This document shows, piece by piece, positions 42,171 through 50,973 of a stretch of DNA of 64,000 nucleotides. The stretch's first letter is position 1, and the number at the start of each line of letters is the position of its first letter. This stretch comes from JAFLCM01 sp046154665 (GTDB taxonomy: Bacteria; Planctomycetota; Phycisphaerae; Phycisphaerales; UBA1924): NCBI GenBank assembly GCA_046154665.1, contig JBJXFG010000060.1, forward strand, positions 1 through 64,000, read 5' to 3'. Below the pieces are notes generated by a model. That model was not told where the DNA came from and searched no databases. It saw only the letters and a list, made by a program, of their open reading frames with translations. A program made the translations under genes and the position numbers.

Positions 42171-42200
42171 TGCTCTGCTGCTTTGCTGCTCTGCTGTTCT
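42171..42200. repeat. Start-side arm TTGCTGCTCTGCTGC before flhA
   Basis: Repeated TTTGCTGC and TCTGCTGC words before the flhA ribosome-binding site (GGAGG) and GTG start. It can pair with the AGCAAACCAGCAGACC arm at 42098, closing a hairpin across the flhB-flhA gap. Confidence 0.75.
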
Positions 42201-42223
42201 GACAAATCGCGGAGGACCGTCTA

Positions 42224-44416
42224 GTGCCGACGACCCTCCCCCTCCGCACCACCCCCCTCCCCGCCTGGGTCAAGCTCATCCAGCGTCACAAGGGCCTGCT
42301 CGTCCCGCTCGCCTTCATCGCGCTCACGGCGGTCATCCTCGTCCCGCTCCCGCCGCTAATCCTCGACGTCCTGCTCGCCGCCAACATCACCCTCAGCATC
42401 ATCGTGCTGATGACGGTGATGTACGTCGAGGAGCCGCTGGATTTCAGTGTGTTCCCGTCGCTCTTGCTGGGCGCGACGCTGTTCCGGCTCGTCCTCAACG
42501 TCGCCACCACGCGCCTCATCCTCACCGCCGATGCCAGCTCGCCGCAGCAGGCCCAGGAGATGGCCGGCAAGGTGATCTCCGCCTTCGCCGGCTTCGTCGC
42601 CGGCGGCAACCTCATCGTCGGCATCATCGTCTTCATCATCTTGGTCGTCGTTCAGTTCATCGTCATCACCAAGGGTGCCACGCGTATCAGCGAAGTCGCC
42701 GCCAGGTTCACCCTCGACGCCATGCCCGGCAAGCAGATGGCCATCGACGCCGACCTGAACGCCGGCGTCATCGATGAAAAAGAAGCCCGCCGCCGCCGCC
42801 AGCGCGTCGGACAAGAGGCCGATTTCTTCGGTGCCATGGACGGCGCCTCCAAGTTCGTCCGAGGCGACGCCATCGCCGGCATCATCATCACCATCGTCAA
42901 CGTCGTCGGCGGCTTCGCCATCGGCATGCTCATGAAGGGCTGGGACGCCGCCGAGACCGCACGAGTCTTCACCCTCCTCACCATCGGCGACGGCCTCGCC
43001 AGCCAGATCCCCGCCTTCCTCATCGCCATCGCCTCTGCCCTCGTCGTCACCCGCGCCGGCTCCAAGCAAAACCTCGGCGAAGAACTCACCGGACAGCTCA
43101 CCGGCAAGCCGATCGCCCTCGCCATCGCCGCCGGTTTCTGCTTCGCTCTCGCCCTCACCCCGCTCCCCAAGCTCCCCCTGCTCGCCCTGGGTACCGGCCT
43201 CGGACTCATCGCCTTCTTCCAGATGCGCGGCACCAAGATCGATCAGGAAGACGCCCAGGCCAAGGCCGAGGGCGAAGCCAAAGCCGCCGCCCCAGCCCCG
43301 AAGGTCGAAGACCTTCTCAAGGTCGACGTCCTCGAGCTCGAAGTCGGCTACGCCCTGGTCGCCCTCGTCGATACCAACCAGGGCGGCGACCTCCTCGACC
43401 GCATCTCCGCCATCCGCCGACAGCTCGCCGCCGACATCGGCCTGGTCATGCCCCCCGTCCGCATCCGCGACAACATCACCCTCCAGCCCACGCAGTACCG
43501 AGTCAAGATCCGCGGCAGCGTCGTCGCCGAGGGCGAAGCACGCCCCGGCATGCTGCTGGCGATGGACTCGGGCATCACCACCGGGCCCATCCAGGGCGAC
43601 CCTACGCGCGAGCCCGCCTTCGGACTCAACGCCTGGTGGATCGCGCCCTCGCTCAAGGCCCGCGCCGAGGCCATGAACTACACCGTCGTTGATCCCACCA
43701 GCGTCCTCACCACACACCTGGGCGAGCTCGTCAAGTCCCACGGCGACGAACTCCTCACCCGCGAAGAGGTCAACAACCTCATCACCCAGCTCAAGCAGCA
43801 CGCCCCCAAGCTCGTCGAAGAGACCATCCCCAGCGTCGTCAAGCCCGGCGAACTCCAAAAAGTCCTGCAGTCCCTGCTCCGCGAGCGCGTCCCGATCCGC
43901 GACCTCGAGACCATCCTCGAAACCCTCTCGGATTGGGGCGGCCGCACCAAAGACCTCGACGTCCTCACCGAGTACGTCCGCAACGCCCTGCGCCGCTCGA
44001 TCTGCATGCAGCACGCCAGCATCGTCGACGCCGGATCGGCCACCGGCGGGCTCTCGGCAAACGCTTCTCGTCCCGCGCGCCGGCTCCGTCTCCAGTGCGT
44101 CACCCTCGACCCCGCCCTCGAAGACATCATCAACGGCTACATCGACCGCTCCCCCGCCGGCACCACCCTCAGCATGCCCGCGGGCATCGCCTCGGGCGTC
44201 GCGCGCCGCGTCATCGACGCCCTCCGCCCCGTCGTCCAGTCCGGCGCGACACCGGTCGTCATCGCCTCGCCGCAGGTCCGAGCCCAGGTCCGCCAGATCG
44301 TCGAGCCCCACCTCCCCGGCGTGGTCATCCTCGGCTACAACGAGATCGTCCCCGAAGTCGAAGTCGAATCGCTGGGCCTCGTCACCCTCCCGCAAGAAGT
44401 CCAGGTGGCGGCATGA
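42224..44416 (+). CDS. flhA: Flagellar export protein FlhA
   Basis: A 730-residue protein, the main export-gate component with a nonameric cytoplasmic ring. The N-terminal half has about eight membrane helices. The FHIPEP-type signature regions are there (RLVLNVATTRLILT; GNLIVGIIVFIILVVVQFIV; FTLDAMPGKQMAIDADLNAG; RVGQEADFFGAMDGASKFV). The cytoplasmic domain carries LEVGYALVALVD and VHTHLGEL-like VLTTHLGELVKSHGDELLTR. The start is GTG at 42224, 9 bp after GGAGG. Confidence 0.96.
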   Translation: MPTTLPLRTTPLPAWVKLIQRHKGLLVPLAFIALTAVILVPLPPLILDVLLAANITLSIIVLMTVMYVEEPLDFSVFPSLLLGATLFRLVLNVATTRLILTADASSPQQAQEMAGKVISAFAGFVAGGNLIVGIIVFIILVVVQFIVITKGATRISEVAARFTLDAMPGKQMAIDADLNAGVIDEKEARRRRQRVGQEADFFGAMDGASKFVRGDAIAGIIITIVNVVGGFAIGMLMKGWDAAETARVFTLLTIGDGLASQIPAFLIAIASALVVTRAGSKQNLGEELTGQLTGKPIALAIAAGFCFALALTPLPKLPLLALGTGLGLIAFFQMRGTKIDQEDAQAKAEGEAKAAAPAPKVEDLLKVDVLELEVGYALVALVDTNQGGDLLDRISAIRRQLAADIGLVMPPVRIRDNITLQPTQYRVKIRGSVVAEGEARPGMLLAMDSGITTGPIQGDPTREPAFGLNAWWIAPSLKARAEAMNYTVVDPTSVLTTHLGELVKSHGDELLTREEVNNLITQLKQHAPKLVEETIPSVVKPGELQKVLQSLLRERVPIRDLETILETLSDWGGRTKDLDVLTEYVRNALRRSICMQHASIVDAGSATGGLSANASRPARRLRLQCVTLDPALEDIINGYIDRSPAGTTLSMPAGIASGVARRVIDALRPVVQSGATPVVIASPQVRAQVRQIVEPHLPGVVILGYNEIVPEVEVESLGLVTLPQEVQVAA

Positions 44417-44440
44417 GGGACGAAGCGCATCCATCCGTGC

Positions 44441-44476
44441 CACTGATGGCGACCCGTCCCCGGGTCGACATCAGTG
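44441..44476. repeat. Hairpin CACTGATGGCGACCCG between flhA and flhF
   Basis: Arms CACTGATGGCGACCCG and CGGGTCGACATCAGTG match at 15 of 16 positions with a 4-base loop; GTGC precedes it. It shares the CACTGA outer stem with hairpins at 4966 and 53552. Confidence 0.7.
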
Positions 44477-44627
44477 CCCCTCGCGCGCAACACCTTCCCC
44501 CCCGACTTGACGCCCCCACCCCACCCCCCTCACAATCCCTCCAACGCCGAGCCACTCGCAGGACGCGAACCCCGCTCGACGTGATTCAGCGGCAGGACGC
44601 CGCAAGGTCGTTGCCACGGAGGGCCTC

Positions 44628-45992
44628 GTGACCATCCGAACATTCCGCGCGCCCACCGTCGGCGAAGCTCTGGCCCAGGTCAAAAAAGACCTCGGCAGCG
44701 GCGCGGTCATCCTCCACACCCGAACCTACAAAGTCGGCGGCGTCCTGGGCGTCGGCGCCCGAACCATCACTGAGATCACCGCCACCACCGACATGCACCT
44801 CGCGCCACGCCCCGCCCCGCGCAGCGCGGCCACCCTCGCCCGACCCAAAGCAGAGCCGACGGCGCAAGCCGTCGGTCCCAAGCCCGCGGCCACGCGCAAG
44901 CCCGCCGCGCTCCAAGCCCCCTCCGAGCAACAACTCCCCGCGCAACCCCCACTCACCAACGCGCCGCGGCTCGCCACCACCGTCCTCGCCGCGCAAGCTC
45001 CCGCCTCACCCGCCCCGCGCACCAACCAAGACCACTACCTCCGCCCCCACGTCCCCGACCAATCCCTCACCACCCAGATCCGCGACGAGATGGCGATGCT
45101 CCGCAAGCTCGTCGCCCGCATGGCCGTCTCCAGCGCGCCCGCCGCGCCGGTAACTCCGGGAGCCATGCCCGACGCCCTCGCCACCTGCTACCTCCGCCTC
45201 ATCGAGTCCGAGGTCGCCTCCGAGATCGCCGACGAAGTCGTCGCCTCACTCCGCGAGCAGCTCAGCCCCGCCCACCTCGCCGACCCTGAGCACGTCCGCC
45301 GCGCCGCCCTCGCACGACTCGCCCGCTACATCCCCGCCGCCGAAACCCCGGCTTCCCCCGCCGCGAACACACCGCCCCCGCGCCCCCGCGACGGCCGACC
45401 CCTCACCATCGCCCTCATCGGCCCCACCGGCGTCGGCAAAACCACCACCATCGCCAAGCTCGCCGCCACCTACAAACTCCGCCTGGGCCAGCGCGTCGGA
45501 CTCATCACCGCCGACACCTACCGCATCGCCGCCGTCGACCAGCTCCGCACCTACGCCGGCATCATCGGCCTGCCGCTCAAGGTCGTCCTCACCCCCGGCG
45601 AGATGCGCTCCGCGTGTGATTCGCTCCGTGATTGCGACATCATCCTGCTCGACACCGCCGGCCGCGCGCCCTCCGACGCGGGCCGCCTGAGCGAACTCAG
45701 TTCCTTCCTCGACGCCGCCGTCCCGCACCAGACCCACCTGGTCCTCTCCTCTGCCGCCAGCGAGGCGTGCATGCGCCAGGCAGCCCAGGCCTTCGCCAAC
45801 GTCGGCCCCACGCACCTCATCTTCACCAAGCTCGACGAAGCCGTGTCCTTCGGCGTCCTCATCAACATCGTCCGCCACGTCAACGCCAAACTCTCCTTTG
45901 TCACCACCGGGCAGGAAGTCCCCGACCACATCGAGCACGCCAGCGCGCCGCGGCTCGCCGGCCTCATCCTCGAAGGGGGAGCCGTGCGGTGA
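44628..45992 (+). CDS. flhF: Flagellar placement GTPase FlhF
   Basis: A 454-residue SRP-type GTPase that fixes the place and number of polar flagella. The N-terminal part reads RTFRAPTVGEALAQVKKDLG, followed by a long Ala/Pro linker (about residues 60-145) and the N domain. The G domain has GPTGVGKT (265-272), DTYRIAAVDQLRTYA, LLDTAGR and FTKLDEA. The start is GTG at 44628. The stop overlaps flhG (GTGA). Confidence 0.95.
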   Translation: MTIRTFRAPTVGEALAQVKKDLGSGAVILHTRTYKVGGVLGVGARTITEITATTDMHLAPRPAPRSAATLARPKAEPTAQAVGPKPAATRKPAALQAPSEQQLPAQPPLTNAPRLATTVLAAQAPASPAPRTNQDHYLRPHVPDQSLTTQIRDEMAMLRKLVARMAVSSAPAAPVTPGAMPDALATCYLRLIESEVASEIADEVVASLREQLSPAHLADPEHVRRAALARLARYIPAAETPASPAANTPPPRPRDGRPLTIALIGPTGVGKTTTIAKLAATYKLRLGQRVGLITADTYRIAAVDQLRTYAGIIGLPLKVVLTPGEMRSACDSLRDCDIILLDTAGRAPSDAGRLSELSSFLDAAVPHQTHLVLSSAASEACMRQAAQAFANVGPTHLIFTKLDEAVSFGVLINIVRHVNAKLSFVTTGQEVPDHIEHASAPRLAGLILEGGAVR

Positions 45993-47056
45993 CCACACTG
46001 ACCTCATCTCCCGCGCCCCCCGATCAAGCCGAACGCCTCCGCGCACTCGTCCGCGAAATCGTCGAAGGCAACCCCCCCACACAACAGAACCCCGACCGTC
46101 AGGGAGGGGTTTCCCCAGCCTCCCCGCTCGCCCCAGCATCGCTCACCAGCTCCCCCGACACCACCCCCCGCGCCACCCCCCGCGCCACCCCCCGGGCCAC
46201 CACCCTCGCCATCGCCTCGGGAAAAGGCGGCGTCGGCAAGACCACCATCGCCGTTAACCTCGCCGCCGCGCTCGCCCGCAAGAACATCCGCGTCACCCTC
46301 ATCGACGGCGACCTCGGCCTCGGCAACGCCGACGTCCTCCTCGGCCTCAACCCAAAGCTCAACCTCGCCCATTTCATCAACGGCTCGGCCCCACTCGACG
46401 ACATCCTCCTCCACATCCCCTCAGCTCCCGGCACGGCATCGACAAGCTTTACCCTTCTCCCCGGCGGCAGCGGCCTCGCCGATCTCGCCGACCTCGACCC
46501 ACCACGCCGAGCACGTCTCGCGCAAGCCCTGCGCGTCCTCGAGACCCGCGCCGACCTCCTCATCATCGACTGCGGCGCCGGCATCGGTGCCTCGGTCCTC
46601 TCTTTCCTCCGCGCCGCCGACGCCGCGCTCATCGTCACCACCCCGGAGCCCACCGCGATCACCGATGCGTACGCGCTCATCAAGTGTCTCCGCCTCGCGC
46701 CTTCAGGACCGCAAGACGACCGCTCCGATCCAGCCGTTGCGCTCGTCGTAAACCAGGCCGACGACGCGCTCTCCGCCGCACAGGTGCACCAACGCATCGA
46801 ATCCGTGTGCGCGCGCTTCCTCGGGTTCACCCCGGCGTGCGCCGGCTCGGTGCGCCGCGACCGCGCCGCCCCCGACGCCGTTCGTGCCCGTCGCCCGCTC
46901 CTCGACTCCGCGCCAACGTCCGAAGCGGCGCGCGATATTCGAGATCTGTCCGGGTTCATCGCCTCGCTCTGCGCCCTCGATCGTCCTGCGCCGACACCCA
47001 TCGCCGCGCGCCCCGGTCTGGTGGCGCGGCTTTTGCGGTCTGTGACGAGGCACTGA
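45989..47056 (+). CDS. flhG: Flagellar number regulator FlhG (MinD/ParA type)
   Basis: A 355-residue ATPase. The N-terminus carries DQAERLR (residues 12-18), the DQAxxLR motif by which FlhG activates FlhF GTPase in known pairs. After a Pro/Thr linker comes the deviant Walker A SGKGGVGKTT (about 77-86), then LIDGDLGLGNADVLLGL, LLIIDCGAGIG and TPEPTAITDAYALIK. The start is GTG at 45989 in a GTGA overlap with flhF. No clear C-terminal amphipathic membrane helix is seen; the end is basic (GLVARLLRSVTRH). Confidence 0.93.
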   Translation: MTTLTSSPAPPDQAERLRALVREIVEGNPPTQQNPDRQGGVSPASPLAPASLTSSPDTTPRATPRATPRATTLAIASGKGGVGKTTIAVNLAAALARKNIRVTLIDGDLGLGNADVLLGLNPKLNLAHFINGSAPLDDILLHIPSAPGTASTSFTLLPGGSGLADLADLDPPRRARLAQALRVLETRADLLIIDCGAGIGASVLSFLRAADAALIVTTPEPTAITDAYALIKCLRLAPSGPQDDRSDPAVALVVNQADDALSAAQVHQRIESVCARFLGFTPACAGSVRRDRAAPDAVRARRPLLDSAPTSEAARDIRDLSGFIASLCALDRPAPTPIAARPGLVARLLRSVTRH

Positions 47057-47215
47057 GCCGCGATCGCGCCCTTTTCTCGGTTTTCACTCCCCGCGCTGAA
47101 GTCAACGGCACCGCGCGACGATCCTCATGCCCGTCGGATGTCGCTGCGCCAACGCCGCGAATCGACCACACCATCCGGGCCACCCCAGAAGGGCCCGCAG
47201 GAGGACGAGCGAGGC

Positions 47216-47533
47216 ATGGACCGACGATCACCCGGACGCATCATCGCCGGCTGCTTCGCGCTCTGCGGGTTCTCCACGGCGCTCTTCGCGTCGCTGGGCG
47301 CGTCGGCCTCCGCCGAGACCATTCTGCTGCGTGCCATCGTCGCATTGCTCCTGTGCTTCGTCGTCGGCGCGGTGGTCGGCGCGGTGGGAGAGCGCTGCAT
47401 CCGCGAAGGCTTCGAGAGCTACCAGCGCAACCACCCCGTGCCCACGACGCCGCCGATGAGCGCCGCCACCGATGCCGGGGGGGCAAGCACAAGCATGGGC
47501 AAGGCCTCCGTCAGAACCGGAGTGAAGAGTTGA
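47216..47533 (+). CDS. Small two-span membrane protein between flhG and fliA
   Basis: A 105-residue protein with two hydrophobic segments (IIAGCFALCGFSTALFASLG and LLRAIVALLLCFVVGAVVGA) separated by a short loop, and a polar C-terminus. A strong ribosome-binding site, GGAGG, stands 12 bp before the ATG. No known family is recognised. Its place inside the flagellar locus suggests an accessory motility role, but that is inference only. Confidence 0.65.
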   Translation: MDRRSPGRIIAGCFALCGFSTALFASLGASASAETILLRAIVALLLCFVVGAVVGAVGERCIREGFESYQRNHPVPTTPPMSAATDAGGASTSMGKASVRTGVKS

Positions 47534-47562
47534 AAAAATGTTCTCGGAACTTCGCGCATTGC

Positions 47563-47592
47563 TTGCCACATGCCGAAGCGCCGGTGTATGTT
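47563..47592 (+). promoter_or_regulatory. Possible sigma-70-type promoter of fliA
   Basis: TTGCCA (47563-47568) and TATGTT (47587-47592) are 18 bp apart in the 250-bp gap before fliA. This gap is longer than most in the locus and lower in GC, so separate transcription of fliA is plausible. Confidence 0.4.
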
Positions 47593-47783
47593 TCATCGTC
47601 GCGCCGCTCACGGACGAGCGCCCACGCGACAGTTTCTTTCCCGAAGCGTGGGTTCACGATTGAACCTCCAGCCGCACCCCACGCCGCCCCCCATGCCGCC
47701 GAGCACCCGGACCCGATCTCATTCATCCCGTCCGCGCTCGGACAACCCATTTCTCGCTCGTGAGCAAGGTCAAGGAGCCGACC

Positions 47784-48806
47784 ATGCCGACGGTGAAGTC
47801 TTCCCCCAAACTCAAACTCACGTCTGATGACCAGCCCGCGCGCAAGTCGTCGGGTGCCCACGCACCCGTCGCGCCCATTGCGGTCGAGTTCGCCCCCTCG
47901 CGCGCCGGGGCGGCGACCGCCGTCGCCGAGCCCCCGGCCCCGGAGCCCGACCGCGCCGATGCGAAGGCCGGCGCGCCCAAAGGCCGAGGCAAGGCCCAGC
48001 CGGCCAAGCCCACCACCCGCGCCGACTTCGAGCGCTCCGACACCCGCGACCTGTGGCTCCTCTATAAGTCCGACCCCTCCGAGCCGCTCCGCAACTTCTT
48101 CATGGAGAAGTTCCTCCACCTGGTCCGCTACAACGCCGAGCGCATCTACACCCGCCTCCCCGACGAGGTCGACATCGAAGACCTCATGTCCGCCGGCATC
48201 TTCGGCCTCATGGACGCCATCGACGCCTTCGACCTCGACCGCGGCGTCAAGTTCGAGACCTACTGCGCCCCCCGCATCCGCGGCGCCATCCTCGACGAAC
48301 TCCGCTCCATGGACTGGGTCCCGCGCCTCGTCCGCCACCGCACCGGCAAGGTCGAACGCACTCGACAGGAAATCGAGATGCAGACCGGCGTGACGGCGAC
48401 CGAAGAGGAAATCTCCAAGCGCCTGGGCGTCGACGCCGAGGAGGTCAAGAAAATCCTCAAAGACGGCTCCGCCGTCAGCATCACCAGCCTCAACCGCCAG
48501 CGCTACCAATCCGACGGCAGCCGCGAGGTCCGCGAGATCGACGTCATCCAGGACGAGACCACCGCCAACCCCTTAAGCGAGATCCAGCGCCGCGACCTCA
48601 AGGAACTCCTGGGCAAGGGCCTCAGCCGCGCCGAACGCCTCATCATCGTCCTCTATTATTATGAGGAAATGACGATGAAAGAGATCGGTGCCACCCTCGA
48701 CCTCTCCGAGAGCCGCGTCAGCCAGATGCACAGCTCCATCCTCGCCCGCCTCAAGGCCCACATGCAGCACCGCGAGAAAGAGTTTGAGCCCGTCATCGGG
48801 AAGTAA
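47784..48806 (+). CDS. fliA: Flagellar sigma factor FliA (sigma-28)
   Basis: A 340-residue sigma factor for late flagellar genes. An unusual disordered N-terminal extension of about 75 residues precedes the core. Region 2 is LRNFFMEKFLHLVRYNAERI, DIEDLMSAGIFGLMDAIDAF and GVKFETYCAPRIRGAILDEL. Region 3 follows (RLVRHRTGKVERTRQEIEMQ). Region 4 is ERLIIVLYYYEEMTMKEIGA and SESRVSQMHSSILARLKAH. AAGGAG lies 8 bp before ATG 47784, which is preferred over the in-frame GTG at 47760. No anti-sigma factor FlgM is seen here. Confidence 0.95.
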   Translation: MPTVKSSPKLKLTSDDQPARKSSGAHAPVAPIAVEFAPSRAGAATAVAEPPAPEPDRADAKAGAPKGRGKAQPAKPTTRADFERSDTRDLWLLYKSDPSEPLRNFFMEKFLHLVRYNAERIYTRLPDEVDIEDLMSAGIFGLMDAIDAFDLDRGVKFETYCAPRIRGAILDELRSMDWVPRLVRHRTGKVERTRQEIEMQTGVTATEEEISKRLGVDAEEVKKILKDGSAVSITSLNRQRYQSDGSREVREIDVIQDETTANPLSEIQRRDLKELLGKGLSRAERLIIVLYYYEEMTMKEIGATLDLSESRVSQMHSSILARLKAHMQHREKEFEPVIGK

Positions 48807-48900
48807 CCGTCGCGACGTCGCCGTCACCCATAACCCACGCCGACGATGAGCGAAGTCCTCGCAGCGAATCGTCGCGCTCCGCCCGACCGAGGGCGTTCGC

Positions 48901-49443
48901 ATGCCCGACAGAGCGCGCAACCCGACCATCCCACCCCCGGGTGCCGAACCGCTCGACGCCTACATCGCGCTCGGCTCCAACCTTGGCGACCGCCAGGCCC
49001 TCATCCAGTCCGCCCTCCGCGCCCTCGCCGAGCTGCCCGGCGTCCACATGGCGCGCACCTCAACACTCATCGAAACCGACCCGGTCGGACCTTCAGGCCA
49101 GGGGCCATACCTCAACGCCGCCGCCCACCTCCGTACCTCGCTGAGCCCCGCCGAGCTCATCGCCGGCCTGCTCGCCATCGAGCGCGACCTGGGCCGACGC
49201 CGCGACGACGACACCCGCTGGGGCCCGCGCCGCATCGACCTTGATCTGTTGCTTTTCGCCGACCAAATCATCGAGGCCCCGGGCCTGACCCTGCCGCACC
49301 CAAGAATGCACGAACGAAGATTCGTCCTCGAACCACTCGCGCAGATCGCGCCAACAGCGCGCCACCCCGTGCTGGGCCGCACGATCACGCAACTCCTCAA
49401 CGATCTCTCCGCGCCCTCCGCCCCCGCCGCGTCTCCGCGGTGA
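48901..49443 (+). CDS. folK: HPPK, folate biosynthesis FolK
   Basis: A 180-residue enzyme, 6-hydroxymethyl-7,8-dihydropterin pyrophosphokinase, which transfers pyrophosphate from ATP in folate synthesis. Motifs: YIALGSNLGDRQ near the start, STLIETDPVGPSGQGPYLNA, and the signature RWGPRRIDLDLLLFADQ, with LTLPHPRMHERRFVLEPLAQ after it. It follows fliA by 94 bp but is functionally unrelated. ATG at 48901 fits, with a short extra N-terminus. Confidence 0.95.
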   Translation: MPDRARNPTIPPPGAEPLDAYIALGSNLGDRQALIQSALRALAELPGVHMARTSTLIETDPVGPSGQGPYLNAAAHLRTSLSPAELIAGLLAIERDLGRRRDDDTRWGPRRIDLDLLLFADQIIEAPGLTLPHPRMHERRFVLEPLAQIAPTARHPVLGRTITQLLNDLSAPSAPAASPR

Positions 49444-49453
49444 ATGCCTTTAT

Positions 49454-50827
49454 TCATGAGCGCGACGCGACCGGCGCGGCGGCCCGCAACTCCGCCAACC
49501 GCTCCCCCGAAGGCCGAGTGACCAACCGCGCCCCGCGTTCCCAACGGAAGTACGCCCACGCCCACTGCACCATCACGATCACGCGGCTGCGGAACCCGAT
49601 CAAAAAGAAAATGTGGATCCCCATCCACAACGCCCACGCCGCGAACCCGGCGAAGGACTGTCCCTTGATCACCCCCACCGCCCGCGCCCGCCCGATCGTC
49701 GCCAGGTTCCCCTTGTCGACATATCGGAACACGTCCGCCCTCGGTACGTCGGCTCGTGGTACGTCGGCGCTCCGAGCCAACTCTTCTCCGCTCTTTCCCG
49801 CGATCTCCCCAGCAATCACCCGCCCCACAAACCGCCCCATCTGCATCGCCGCCGGCGCCACGCCCGGCACCGAGCCTCCCATCCGCTCATCCGCCACACT
49901 CGCCAGATCGCCGACGACAAACACCTCGGGCCGCCCCGGCACCGACAAATCCGGCTTCACGATCACCCGCCCCGAGCGATCCATCTCTGCGCCCAGACTT
50001 GCCCCAAGCGACGAGGCCTTGACTCCCGCCGCCCAGAACACATTCCGCGTGGCGATCCGTTCCTCTCCGATCGTCACGCGGCGTTCATCGATCCCCGTCA
50101 CGCGCGCATTCACCCACACCTCAACCCCCATCGACTCGAGATCACGCTTCGCCCGCGCCCGCAGTTTCTCCGGGAACGTCGGCAGAATCCCCGGCCCGCC
50201 CTCCAGCAGGATGATCCGCGCCGTCGTCGTATCGATGTTCCGAAACTCCCGCGGCAGCGCCCGCCTCGCCACCTCCGCCATCGCCCCCGCGAGTTCCACC
50301 CCCGTCGGCCCGCCCCCGATCACTACGAACGTGAGGATCGAACGCCGCGAAGAAAGATCCGCCTCGCGCTCCGCTGCTTCAAAACTTAGGAGAAACTTCT
50401 CTCGGATTTCCAACGCATCGTTGGCGTCCTTCAGCCCCGGCGCGTGCGCCGCCCACTCATCGCGCCCGAAGTACGAGTTGGTCATCCCCGCCGCAAGCAC
50501 GAGATAGTCGTACCCGATCTCCCCATCGCGGAGCGTGACCACGCGCCGCGCCATGTCGATCCCCGTCGCCTCGGCCAGCAAAACCCTCGTGTTCTTCTGG
50601 CGTTTGAGCACCTGCCGGATCGGCGCCGCGATCTCCGCCGGGCTGAGCGACGCCGTCGCCACCTGATAAAGCAGCGGCTGGAACAGATGGTGGTTGTTCC
50701 GGTCCAGCAGCGTGACCTGGGCCCGCGACTTCCCCAGCGCGCGGGCGGCGTACAGGCCGCCAAACCCGCCCCCGACAATGACCACCCGTACAGGGTGGGA
50801 AGCAAGTTGGCTCGCGGTTGATGTCAT
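49454..50827 (-). CDS. Type II NADH dehydrogenase-like flavoprotein
   Basis: A 457-residue flavoprotein likely to pass electrons from NADH to quinone at the membrane without pumping protons. The FAD-binding motif is RVVIVGGGFGGLYAARALGK, with NNHHLFQPLLYQVATASLSP. The second dinucleotide motif is FVVIGGGPTGVELAGAMAE, then VFVVGDLASV. A C-terminal membrane helix (FAGFAAWALWMGIHIFFLIG) fits NDH-2. A small internal repeat (ADVPRADVPRADVF) reflects a tandem repeat at about 49,735-49,775. It converges on folK with a 10-bp gap. Confidence 0.88.
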   Translation of the reverse strand: MTSTASQLASHPVRVVIVGGGFGGLYAARALGKSRAQVTLLDRNNHHLFQPLLYQVATASLSPAEIAAPIRQVLKRQKNTRVLLAEATGIDMARRVVTLRDGEIGYDYLVLAAGMTNSYFGRDEWAAHAPGLKDANDALEIREKFLLSFEAAEREADLSSRRSILTFVVIGGGPTGVELAGAMAEVARRALPREFRNIDTTTARIILLEGGPGILPTFPEKLRARAKRDLESMGVEVWVNARVTGIDERRVTIGEERIATRNVFWAAGVKASSLGASLGAEMDRSGRVIVKPDLSVPGRPEVFVVGDLASVADERMGGSVPGVAPAAMQMGRFVGRVIAGEIAGKSGEELARSADVPRADVPRADVFRYVDKGNLATIGRARAVGVIKGQSFAGFAAWALWMGIHIFFLIGFRSRVIVMVQWAWAYFRWERGARLVTRPSGERLAELRAAAPVASRS

Positions 50828-50973
50828 GGCAGTGGAAACCCGCAGGGTACCAACGCCGCCGCCCGCTCGCTTCTGCTTTCTCCAGCCGAACGGACACCCC
50901 ACCCGATAACTCACCCGAATCCCAACGACCCGGAGGCCGCCGTGAAGTTGCACCTCCGCGACGAGGAGCCCAC

